Assembly (NCBI GenBank): GCA_900766005.1
Contig: CAAFTU010000040.1
Coordinates: forward strand, 1 to 64,000
Source: an uncultured Bacteroides sp.
GTDB taxonomy: Bacteria; Bacteroidota; Bacteroidia; Bacteroidales; Bacteroidaceae
DNA length: 64,000 bases
Direction: 5' to 3'
In this document: positions 27,520-34,216 of the stretch, in pieces
Position numbering within the stretch: position 1 is the stretch's first letter
Layout: the number at the start of each line of letters is the position of its first letter
Position numbers and translations under genes: made by a program
Notes under the pieces: model-generated
The model's database searches: none
Told to the model about the DNA's origin: nothing
What the model saw: only the letters and a program-made list of their open reading frames with translations

Positions 27520-27638
27520 GCGCTATATCAGCGAGTTAGAAAATAGCAATTTTGCAACAGGCTGCAAAATACTGTTGTCGGTGGATTGTCGGACGGCAAA
27601 TAATATCTTTTTTATTGTCCACTAAATTTTTTACAAAG

Positions 27639-28811
27639 ATGGCAACACTTAAACTTTGTATCGTGCCTGCGAAAGTATTAATAGACGGAAGGCACAAAGT
27701 AAGAATATCAGTAGCGCATAACTCTGATACAAGATATATACTCACTGACTGCATCATTGATAATATATCTCAATTTAAAGATGGTCAGGTGGTGAATCAT
27801 CCACAAGCGGCAAAGATGAATATGAAGCTGCGCACATTGATGAATCACTATCAAGACACTATAGATAGCATGTATGATGCAGATATCTATTCGTGCTCTG
27901 ACCTTGTACAGATCATGAAGCGGAAAAAGAACTATAACAATGTCAAGTTTTCCGTTGCAATGGAAACGTACACCAGCAACCTGGCGGAAGAACGGAGATT
28001 GAAATCGGAAAAGCTATATCGGCTAGCATGCAAATCATTTATCAAGTCACAAGGAGATATGTTGCTGGCAATGATCACTCCTACCGAAATACGCAGATTT
28101 GAAATGTACATGTACGATAAAGGTCTATCGACAACAACAATTAAGATATACCTCACTCTAATAAAAGTAGTCATAAACTACGCTAAGAAAATGAAGATGG
28201 TAAATTACGAAATTGATCCTTTTGATTTCGTCAATATGCCAGCGGCCAACATCCGAGAGCTAGACCTTGCACCTGACGAACTTTGCGCAATCCGCGATGC
28301 GAAGATAGAAAAGTACAATGTAAGCGTTGTACGTGATATCTTTATGCTGTCGTACTATTTAGGTGGTATCAATTTAGTAGATATGCTGGAGATAGATTTT
28401 CGCAAAGATTGGATAGAGTTCTACCGCCGGAAAACAAAAAACAAAAAGAAAGGAGAATCAAAAACGGCCTTCTCGATCCAGCCGGAAGCGAGAGAAATAA
28501 TAAAGAAGTATATCACCAAAAACGGAAAACTTGTATTTGGTAAATATGACACGTTCGGCAAATGCTACTCTGTTGTATCGCGGAAAATGGATGAACTGGC
28601 CAGAATAGCAGGTATACGGAAAAGGGTTGTATATTATTCAGCCCGCAAGTCATTTGTGCAGCATGGGTTTGAGATGGGAATACCGCTGGAAATTTTAGAG
28701 TATTGCATCGGACAAAGTATGAAAACCAACCGACCTATTTTTAATTACTTCCGAGTCATGCGGAACCAGGCCGATGCAGCAATGCGTAAAATCTTTGATG
28801 CTATACAATAA
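27639..28811 (+). CDS. int: Phage tyrosine integrase
   Basis: 390 residues from the ATG at 27639, which opens the conserved TLKLCIVPAKVLIDGRHKVR arm domain. A SAM-like core-binding domain (about 105-205) and a catalytic domain follow. Visible catalytic residues are the YSARKSF segment (Arg of the HxxR box), IGQS, and the nucleophile Tyr in IFNYFR near residue 369. At the usual first Arg the motif reads YYLGGINLVDM, so Arg I appears replaced by Gly; related Bacteroides integrases also vary there. It is the only plus-strand phage gene here and marks the left end. Confidence 0.93.
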   Translation: MATLKLCIVPAKVLIDGRHKVRISVAHNSDTRYILTDCIIDNISQFKDGQVVNHPQAAKMNMKLRTLMNHYQDTIDSMYDADIYSCSDLVQIMKRKKNYNNVKFSVAMETYTSNLAEERRLKSEKLYRLACKSFIKSQGDMLLAMITPTEIRRFEMYMYDKGLSTTTIKIYLTLIKVVINYAKKMKMVNYEIDPFDFVNMPAANIRELDLAPDELCAIRDAKIEKYNVSVVRDIFMLSYYLGGINLVDMLEIDFRKDWIEFYRRKTKNKKKGESKTAFSIQPEAREIIKKYITKNGKLVFGKYDTFGKCYSVVSRKMDELARIAGIRKRVVYYSARKSFVQHGFEMGIPLEILEYCIGQSMKTNRPIFNYFRVMRNQADAAMRKIFDAIQ

Positions 28812-28814
28812 AAA

Positions 28815-28858
28815 AATAGCAAGGACACCCGAAACAGCTAAACGGGTGCCTTGCTATT
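28815..28858. terminator. Bidirectional terminator between integrase and the phage late end
   Basis: A 16-bp stem with one bulged base (AATAGCAAGG paired with CCTTGCTATT, plus the inner CACCCG/CGGGTG) begins 3 bases after the integrase stop. A seven-T run follows it on the minus strand and a weaker ATTATT on the plus strand. It separates convergent phage transcripts. Confidence 0.8.
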
Positions 28859-28920
28859 ATTACTGAATTAATAACGCACGGGGACAAAGTAATGTATTTA
28901 TTTTGTTATATCAAAATAAT

Positions 28921-29148
28921 CTAAATACCTCTTTTTATTGATATCAGCTTAGATTGCTTGATAATTGCTCGTTTTGTAAATACTGTCCCATTACCGGAGA
29001 GTCCTGCATGCAGTAGGTAGTTTTTAGTTGCTCCAACTTGCTCAGCAGTTAATATCGTATATACTGCAGAGATTGAGCTAAAATAAAAATCTCTTTGTTT
29101 CGTATCATCTATAGGGTGCATGAGATGCACGTGAATAACCTTTGCCAT
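28921..29148 (-). CDS. Small phage protein of unknown function
   Basis: 75 residues, MAKVIHVHLMHPIDDTKQRD at the start. No motif recognised. It has its own consensus promoter (29165-29197) and is followed by the bidirectional terminator, so it is an independent unit at the lysogeny end of the phage. A gene expressed apart from the late operon could act in the lysogen, but that is inference. Confidence 0.65.
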   Translation of the reverse strand: MAKVIHVHLMHPIDDTKQRDFYFSSISAVYTILTAEQVGATKNYLLHAGLSGNGTVFTKRAIIKQSKLISIKRGI

Positions 29149-29164
29149 ATTAGTTTAGTTTTTG

Positions 29165-29197
29165 CAAATATACCAAATATAATATATATAGAACAAA
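29165..29197 (-). promoter_or_regulatory. Consensus promoter for the 75-residue gene
   Basis: The minus strand has -7 TATATTTG (29165-29172) and -33 TTTG (29194-29197) separated by 21 bases, 16 bases before the ATG at 29148. The -33 box falls in the T-run of the upstream terminator. Confidence 0.65.
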
Positions 29198-29225
29198 AAA
29201 AGACGACTGCATCACTGCAGCCGCC
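29194..29225 (-). terminator. Terminator of the lysis operon
   Basis: On the minus strand a 10-bp stem with G-U pairs (GGCGGCTGCA with TGCAGTCGTC) is followed by seven T. It lies about 45 bases after the spanin-like gene. Confidence 0.7.
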
Positions 29226-29271
29226 CCTCTTATCATTTGTAAAGTCAAGTAGACTTCTTGCCACAAAGATA

Positions 29272-29685
29272 CTACCTTTTCCCAAACCTGCGAATAATAA
29301 ACCTCGTTATTATCAGTCCGATAGACGTAATTAACACACCAATAGCGATGCCGCCGACCTCTTGTTTTGCTCTCTCCCACCTGTTTAACTTGCGCTCAAC
29401 TGGATACGGCACACAAACAGAATCTACATGTATCACGTACATTGTATCTATCCGCACTTTATCAAGGTATTTATATCTATACCTATTTATATAGACTGTA
29501 TCTCCCTGAGATTTGACGAAAATAGAATCATGCACGTATATAGAGTCACGTATCTGCTGCAATATCTTAACGCTGTCAGTCCTCACGCTCTCGACTGGTA
29601 CATACTGCACACGACTGCAGGAACTGACAACAGCTAAAAAAAGCGAACACAGCAGCAAGATGATAATACCGCTTAACTTTGTCAT
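29272..29685 (-). CDS. Spanin-like lipoprotein (possible u-spanin)
   Basis: 137 residues from the ATG at 29685, which overlaps the upstream stop as ATGA. An N-terminal lipoprotein signal ends at the lipobox VSSC; a polar periplasmic stretch rich in Val, Asp and Tyr follows; a C-terminal membrane helix (GIAIGVLITSIGLIITRFII) and basic tail end the protein. Outer-membrane lipid anchor plus inner-membrane helix in one chain is the topology of unimolecular spanins, which fuse the two membranes at lysis. Position last in the lysis cassette supports this. No homology was checked. Confidence 0.65.
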   Translation of the reverse strand: MTKLSGIIILLLCSLFLAVVSSCSRVQYVPVESVRTDSVKILQQIRDSIYVHDSIFVKSQGDTVYINRYRYKYLDKVRIDTMYVIHVDSVCVPYPVERKLNRWERAKQEVGGIAIGVLITSIGLIITRFIIRRFGKR

Positions 29686-30089
29686 AACAGCTCCCATCCA
29701 GCAAACACATCATCCATCACAGCCGGAATCTCATTTTCAACGTATGATATCGCAGCAGCCAGCGCGCACATCTCATTTTTATCTGAGATATCAACTACAT
29801 GCACGGCCGGAACCTGCAAATCTTGACACACCTTCCTGATGTATGCTCCTGTATTGTTTTCCGTGGACGGTGCCCACCTGCTGATCATATCTGCAATAGT
29901 TATGCAGTTGTGCCGCTTCCGGTAGTTTTGCAATGTCCGCAGCAGTGCCCGGTATCCCCATTTCATTTCCGTAAACTGAAAAAAACTCTTATCCGTTTGC
30001 AACTCTCTCAAGCCTTGCCACTTGTCTTTAGTTATCCGAATGTTGCCAGGGTTGCAATTACGCAGCCCTCTAGGTTGTTTTTTAGTCAT
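29682..30089 (-). CDS. Probable muralytic/structural protein P5-like, lysis cassette
   Basis: 135 residues. It begins RGLRNCNPGNIRITKDKWQG, continues with FTEMKWGYRALLRTLQNY and RWAPSTENNTGAYI. This NPGNIR family is often annotated as structural protein P5 in Bacteroides phages and resembles small lysozyme-like folds. Its place between holins and the spanin-like gene suggests the endolysin of this phage. Catalytic residues are not certain. Confidence 0.65.
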   Translation of the reverse strand: MTKKQPRGLRNCNPGNIRITKDKWQGLRELQTDKSFFQFTEMKWGYRALLRTLQNYRKRHNCITIADMISRWAPSTENNTGAYIRKVCQDLQVPAVHVVDISDKNEMCALAAAISYVENEIPAVMDDVFAGWELL

Positions 30090-30561
30090 TGTATTCTCCC
30101 TTCTTCTCTTCTGTTATTACTCCCTCTATATCCTTTTTATCGACTTTCAGCGTTTTACTGACAGCTATAGATATAGCTTTTACAATATTAAAATTGATAC
30201 CCTTAGGTTTAAGATAGTTGCTCAATATCGAGCACATCTCAATAAAGCACACCAGCAAGCAGCTCCATACATCGATGTTCCAGTTCACACCGCTGGCGAT
30301 GTCAATCATCACCACCATGCACACAAATGCGAAGTACGTTACCATCTTGCCCATAGTTCGTCTGATAGCCTTGCTAAATCTCACGTCCTCTTTCATCAAC
30401 AGAGCCTTGCGAATACCGAAAAACAAATCGCATACTACCACTACAGCCGAAACGATTAGCCACGGGATCATGTGCTCTAAACTTTGTGCGATGAAGCTGC
30501 CCGCGACAGCAGCAAAGCCGGCGGGCACACTCTGTGTAATTATCTGTTCTTTACCCGTCAT
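30082..30561 (-). CDS. Phage holin family protein
   Basis: 159 residues from the ATG at 30561, overlapping the preceding stop as ATGA. Three hydrophobic segments are visible (PAGFAAVAGSFIAQSLEHMI, WLIVSAVVVVCDLFFGIRKA, MVTYFAFVCMVVMIDIASGV), with a basic, lysine-rich C-terminus. It fits the phage holin 4 type. It would permeabilise the inner membrane to release or activate the lytic enzyme. Confidence 0.7.
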   Translation of the reverse strand: MTGKEQIITQSVPAGFAAVAGSFIAQSLEHMIPWLIVSAVVVVCDLFFGIRKALLMKEDVRFSKAIRRTMGKMVTYFAFVCMVVMIDIASGVNWNIDVWSCLLVCFIEMCSILSNYLKPKGINFNIVKAISIAVSKTLKVDKKDIEGVITEEKKGEYND

Positions 30562-30848
30562 ACAATTGCCCTCACTACAATGATCAACAGGTACAACACC
30601 CACGCACATACAACGATTGTCATCTGTGCTGCAACATCTCTCCAGTCAATTAAACCTCCGCATTGCTTATCTTTTAGCTCGATAAACACAGCAGCTAAAA
30701 AGTTAGCAATCGTAACAAGGATAAGACCCGATACAAAGCTAATCCCCGCCGGATAGCTGTACGCAAACATAGCAAGCATGATAATCACCCCTCCGAAAAA
30801 ATGGATGTACCTGTTGCTCTCAGTAAACCATTTGATAATCTTTTTCAT
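30558..30848 (-). CDS. Small membrane protein, possible second holin or antiholin
   Basis: 96 residues with three hydrophobic helices (FFGGVIIMLAMFAYSY, FVSGLILVTIANFLAAVFIE, MTIVVCAWVLYLLIIVV). It precedes the holin and overlaps it by ATGA. A holin or antiholin role is inferred from size, topology and position only. Confidence 0.6.
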   Translation of the reverse strand: MKKIIKWFTESNRYIHFFGGVIIMLAMFAYSYPAGISFVSGLILVTIANFLAAVFIELKDKQCGGLIDWRDVAAQMTIVVCAWVLYLLIIVVRAIV

Positions 30849-30970
30849 ACTATTTAATTTTTGTGATTTTACAAATGTACCGAAATCAGGACGGAAGCAG
30901 GAACAGAGTGGAAATATCTTACTGACATGAAATTACATTAAAAAAGGGAGCATTGCGCTCCCCTCTCTTC

Positions 30971-31234
30971 TTATACTAAAAATGCAGGTAGTTCTTGCAT
31001 CTTACTCAGCCACTCTTTTTCAGCCTTTTCTTTCTCTACCTCCAACTGCTTAATTTCTTCCTCGCACTGGTTTACTTTCTCTCTTGCGGCAGCCCTATTA
31101 CCTTTTACCTCTTCGGGCGCTGGCGCACCACCTTCCGCTTCTCTGAGCATCATGTAATCGGTATCATTCAGATAGTTTTTCGCTACAGTTATCTGCCCGT
31201 AAAGAGCGTTGATTTCGTTTTCGTAATTTCTCAT
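30971..31234 (-). CDS. Coiled-coil small phage protein
   Basis: 87 residues, highly charged, with a predicted helical coiled coil from about residue 45 onward (KVNQCEEEIKQLEVEKEKAEK). Its ATG overlaps the reverse transcriptase stop by four bases (ATGA), so it is translationally coupled to the DGR. Function unknown; a tail- or DGR-associated role is possible. Confidence 0.65.
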   Translation of the reverse strand: MRNYENEINALYGQITVAKNYLNDTDYMMLREAEGGAPAPEEVKGNRAAAREKVNQCEEEIKQLEVEKEKAEKEWLSKMQELPAFLV

Positions 31235-32409
31235 TTTGCAATCCTCCTAAATTTATGTCTGATAATCTCGTTATATGGAATTTTAGTCACTAAACACAGC
31301 CTATCCCAATCCATTTCGACATATTCGTGCCAGCTTTCATCTATATGTTCCCACATCTGTTTAATACTATTGAACTCGCATCTGTTTTTCATCCTGCCAG
31401 AGTACGAATTGAATACAGAAACCAGCTCAAGCACGGCCTTCATCTTACTTCTGCATCGATTGAACTTATCTATCCGTTGCATGGATCTGCGCACCGTTCT
31501 ATTGTTAATGTACAATCTTTCGTACTTAATGTAAGCGCCTAAATATTTAAGACCTTTGCTCACGTGTTGGCAATAAAACTTTTTCGGGTGCATGGAACAA
31601 CCTACAGCTTTGTATCTCTCCCTAAATAACGGAAGCAAGGTCAATGCGGCTTCTTTGTTTTGCACTACGATGACCGTATCGTCGGCATATCTAGTATAAT
31701 GCAATCCAAGCGTATCAACCGCCCAATGGTCTACATCATCTAAATACAGATTCATTGCCGTTTGCCAAATTAGAAAACCTATTACACCGCCCTTCCCATC
31801 GGGCTTATTTAGGATTGATTTTGCATAGGGAATCAAATCCCACATCTCAATGCCAGATTTACGATAGTAGTTGCTCTGCGGATTGGAATGTAATGCAGCC
31901 ATTATCATCCACAGCAAGCTGTCTTTATCTTCGCCATCATATTTGTCGATTACTAACTGCTGTAGCTTTTTGCAGGCAATTGAGCAATCAGCATCAGGGT
32001 AATATCGCTGCAAGTCCCACTGTATGATATATGCGTCACGTGTATGCCTTTTGCTAACACACATGATATCTTCATATACTTGATTCACTGCTGCATCTAC
32101 TCCACGGCCTTTGCGGTTGCTAAACAATCTATCAGATAGGGTATTTTCTAAGATGGGAGTAATGCGGTATAATATATACCACTGAACGAGCCTTTCGGCC
32201 ATCTCGCAGCCGAATATCTCTCTTGGTTGAGGATAGGTGGAAATGAAGGCATAGTTGCCTTGGCATCTATATGTGCACTCATTGATATGATTAACAAGAT
32301 TGCACAAGTTGCTTTCAAGGCTGACCTCAAAATCAACAGCATCTTCGCTCCGTCTTTTGTTATGACGGGCAATGTAATACACCTTGTACATATCTTCTAA
32401 TGTAATCAT
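31231..32409 (-). CDS. DGR reverse transcriptase
   Basis: 392 residues. It copies the template-repeat RNA into cDNA with errors at adenines for transfer into the variable repeat. The catalytic motif YADD lies near residue 242 (HYTRYADDTVIV). The fold begins with EVSLESNLCNLVNHINECTY. The motif upstream of the catalytic box reads IGFLIWQ (about residue 215), where DGR enzymes usually have GxxxSQ; the Gln is kept and the Ser is Trp. It follows the template repeat by about 20 bases and is coupled to the next small gene. Confidence 0.93.
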   Translation of the reverse strand: MITLEDMYKVYYIARHNKRRSEDAVDFEVSLESNLCNLVNHINECTYRCQGNYAFISTYPQPREIFGCEMAERLVQWYILYRITPILENTLSDRLFSNRKGRGVDAAVNQVYEDIMCVSKRHTRDAYIIQWDLQRYYPDADCSIACKKLQQLVIDKYDGEDKDSLLWMIMAALHSNPQSNYYRKSGIEMWDLIPYAKSILNKPDGKGGVIGFLIWQTAMNLYLDDVDHWAVDTLGLHYTRYADDTVIVVQNKEAALTLLPLFRERYKAVGCSMHPKKFYCQHVSKGLKYLGAYIKYERLYINNRTVRRSMQRIDKFNRCRSKMKAVLELVSVFNSYSGRMKNRCEFNSIKQMWEHIDESWHEYVEMDWDRLCLVTKIPYNEIIRHKFRRIAK

Positions 32410-32429
32410 ATCTTACGATTTTATTTGAC

Positions 32430-32552
32430 GCGGAAACCACCGAACACGCAAACCCGTTGAAGAAGTTGTTGTTGTTCGTGATACCGATACCATTGAAGTA
32501 CCACGCATTATTCGCATTGTAGCGACAACACGACCAACGATTCCTGCCGGCT
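32430..32552 (-). repeat. DGR template repeat (TR)
   Basis: 123 bp, matching 33061-33183 base for base except 15 sites. On the coding strand it carries many AAC and AAT codons; read in the target frame it would give YNANNAW and TNNNNFFN, the usual Asn-rich template that is randomised at A. It ends 21 bases before the reverse transcriptase start and has no adjacent stop-free gene role of its own. Confidence 0.95.
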
Positions 32553-32557
32553 TTACA

Positions 32558-32596
32558 AGCAACTTACAGACATAACCCTAAATGAGGGTAGTTGCT
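32558..32596 (-). promoter_or_regulatory. Potential RNA structure 5' of the template repeat
   Basis: AGCAAC and GTTGCT (outer) plus ACCCT and AGGGT (inner) could fold into a two-part stem just upstream of TR on the transcript. The spacer before TR is known to matter in DGR cDNA priming, so this may be functional, but that is inference. Confidence 0.35.
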
Positions 32597-32636
32597 CCTT
32601 TAAATTAACATCGTTTCTGCCGATACCGCTTGTGTA

Positions 32637-32996
32637 TCAGTCTTGACGAGCGGAAACCACATAATTGCGCCATTTCACTATACCTTCATCCATTCTCACT
32701 ATCAACTCACGCACTCTATTTATCGTGCATGGCTTTTTAAACATTTTCTCATCAATAGCAAATCGAGATTCAACCTTCACGACCTCAAAGTGCGCTAACA
32801 TTTTATCAATGTTAGCGACCTTATCTTCCGTCCTATATGCCAATGAGAAGTGAGATATAATAGCTTCCGTGTGATCTAGCAGACGCACCGCCAGTACCGC
32901 TCTATCTCTCTTATCCATTTCGAACTGCGCGTTGTAGAACGTATATAACAGCGATTGTGCATCGACATATATGCTTGATTTTTCTTTCTTTGCCAT
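32637..32996 (-). CDS. avd: DGR accessory variability determinant
   Basis: 119 residues from the ATG at 32996 (MAKKEKSSIYVDAQ). A small, basic, all-helical protein with four predicted helices, in the Avd position between target and TR. Avd proteins assemble as a pentameric basic barrel that binds the reverse transcriptase and nucleic acid and is needed for retrohoming. A longer frame from 33023 exists, but it would start inside the hairpin. The purine-rich GGGAGG upstream lies in that hairpin. Confidence 0.88.
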   Translation of the reverse strand: MAKKEKSSIYVDAQSLLYTFYNAQFEMDKRDRAVLAVRLLDHTEAIISHFSLAYRTEDKVANIDKMLAHFEVVKVESRFAIDEKMFKKPCTINRVRELIVRMDEGIVKWRNYVVSARQD

Positions 32997-33010
32997 TTCT
33001 GTATGTTTAC

Positions 33011-33036
33011 AGCCTCCCGGCAATAGCCGGAAGGCT
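33011..33036 (-). promoter_or_regulatory. DGR downstream hairpin/cruciform
   Basis: AGCCTCCCGGC and GCCGGAAGGCT pair around a 4-base loop AATA (one G-T pair when read as DNA on the other strand), 24 bases downstream of the variable repeat. Known DGRs use such a hairpin or cruciform after VR for efficient retrohoming. It also covers the region just upstream of the avd ATG. Confidence 0.7.
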
Positions 33037-33041
33037 AAAGT

Positions 33042-34205
33042 TTAATCATTTAAAGTTAAAGCGGAAACCACCGAACACGCAAACCCGAGGAAGAAGCTGC
33101 TGTAGCTTGCGATACCGATACCATAGAAGTGCCACGCATTAAGCGCACTGCAGCGACAACACGACCAACGACTCCTGCCGGCTGAAATCTGCGACCATCC
33201 TGCCTTTTTAGCCAATGATACATTAACCGGGTCGATTGGACTTTTTGTGCCAACGGTAATGCTACGCATCAATATCGCAAGTTCGTGCATTGAAGGGAGC
33301 CACCATGCTCCCTTGCCGAACCCTTCTACACCGCTATCATAGTTTGCAGCGTAGTCAACGGCCGAGTAGGCAGGTGTAGACACACCTCTTACCATGACTT
33401 TCTTATCTTTCAGCTTAGCGCAGATTTCACGGCCATCTCTAAATGCCATAATCTTGCTGTCAAGTTCGTACAAACGACACATGCACGCGTCCAAATAATC
33501 CTCATAAGTCGCAAAGTGGGCTCTCAGCCCATCGCCCAACTCTCCATTGTAGTAAGCCTCTGAGCATGGGAACGTAACAAACAATTGTTTTACACCATCC
33601 ATACGCGTAGAAGGATTGTTATTAGGCGCAGTTTCATTTCTCGCCCATTCTCCTAATTTCGGGCGGCACATACCGCTATAGAAAGCTCTTTGTCGTACTT
33701 GATTCCGCATAGGATGATTGTCGGTGTATGATGCTTCCGTACCTACCAACTTGTTGAGAGTGCATCCTGCGATTGTGCAATTGTTTTCATACGCGGTGTA
33801 ATCAGTTAGTTGCAATATAGCTACATCTCCCTTCATATACGCTTCCCATTTGCTCGCGTGCGTTTTCAGCCACTCGTTTAGCTGATTTACGAACTCTGCT
33901 TTTGTCCCTGCACTCTTGGTGTAGTGAAAATTGCCGATAACTGCGTTCTGCAATTTCACCTCATAATCACCAGTGTTGGAAGGTATCTCGGCAATCTCGA
34001 AGTCACACACACATGACCATTTCTGATTCTTATCATTATCACCTCCGACCAACTTCACTTCCTTCCCTCGCACGTCGTAAACCACGCCGATACACTGCTG
34101 TTTTCCGACAAAATCTGCCGTAGCATCTTGCCCCAAGAAACGCACTTTGCCTTCGTGCAAGATAGCTATATCCCCTATTGCGGGGTATCTCTTAATTGCG
34201 TTCAT
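33042..34205 (-). CDS. DGR target, receptor-binding protein with C-type-lectin-like domain
   Basis: 387 residues. The C-terminal half looks like the C-type-lectin/FGE-type fold used by DGR targets (SAVDYAANYDSGVEGFGKG, AWWLPSMHELAIL, then AGRSRWSCCRCSALNAWHF). Residues about 341-382 are encoded by the variable repeat; twelve codons there differ from the template. It follows two tail-tip genes, so it most likely forms the adhesin at the tail tip and decides host range. The start at 34205 is the only suitable ATG near the upstream gene. Confidence 0.9.
   Translation of the reverse strand: MNAIKRYPAIGDIAILHEGKVRFLGQDATADFVGKQQCIGVVYDVRGKEVKLVGGDNDKNQKWSCVCDFEIAEIPSNTGDYEVKLQNAVIGNFHYTKSAGTKAEFVNQLNEWLKTHASKWEAYMKGDVAILQLTDYTAYENNCTIAGCTLNKLVGTEASYTDNHPMRNQVRQRAFYSGMCRPKLGEWARNETAPNNNPSTRMDGVKQLFVTFPCSEAYYNGELGDGLRAHFATYEDYLDACMCRLYELDSKIMAFRDGREICAKLKDKKVMVRGVSTPAYSAVDYAANYDSGVEGFGKGAWWLPSMHELAILMRSITVGTKSPIDPVNVSLAKKAGWSQISAGRSRWSCCRCSALNAWHFYGIGIASYSSFFLGFACSVVSALTLND
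33061..33183 (-). repeat. DGR variable repeat (VR)
   Basis: 123 bp in the 3' end of the target gene. The first 27 plus-strand bases (33061-33087), corresponding to the coding-strand 3' end, are identical to TR and act as the presumed initiation-of-mutagenic-homing site. Substituted codons include AAT to CTT and AAC to CTC (two changes each), AAC to TAC and AAC to AGC. Confidence 0.95.
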
Positions 34206-34216
34206 ATCTTCTTATT

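Larger units (their letters stand above)
27129..27638. other. Host-prophage junction region
   Basis: No protein gene is supported. The left part is the cyd operon leader; the right part carries a consensus promoter, a possible small RNA and a terminator ahead of the integrase. The left attachment site of the prophage should lie in this stretch, but its repeat partner is beyond the window and cannot be identified here. Confidence 0.5.
31231..34205 (-). mobile_element. Diversity-generating retroelement
   Basis: Complete cassette in transcription order: target gene with variable repeat at its 3' end, hairpin, Avd gene, template repeat, reverse transcriptase. Template and variable repeats are each 123 bp and aligned without gaps. 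Thirteen of 15 differences are at adenines of the template on the coding strand (7 to G, 4 to T, 2 to C), the hallmark of DGR mutagenic homing. Confidence 0.95.

Noticed and set aside
27129..27638. A tRNA-type attachment site
   Set aside because: No tRNA or other obvious attB gene is next to the integrase, and the right end of the prophage is outside the window, so no att core can be matched.
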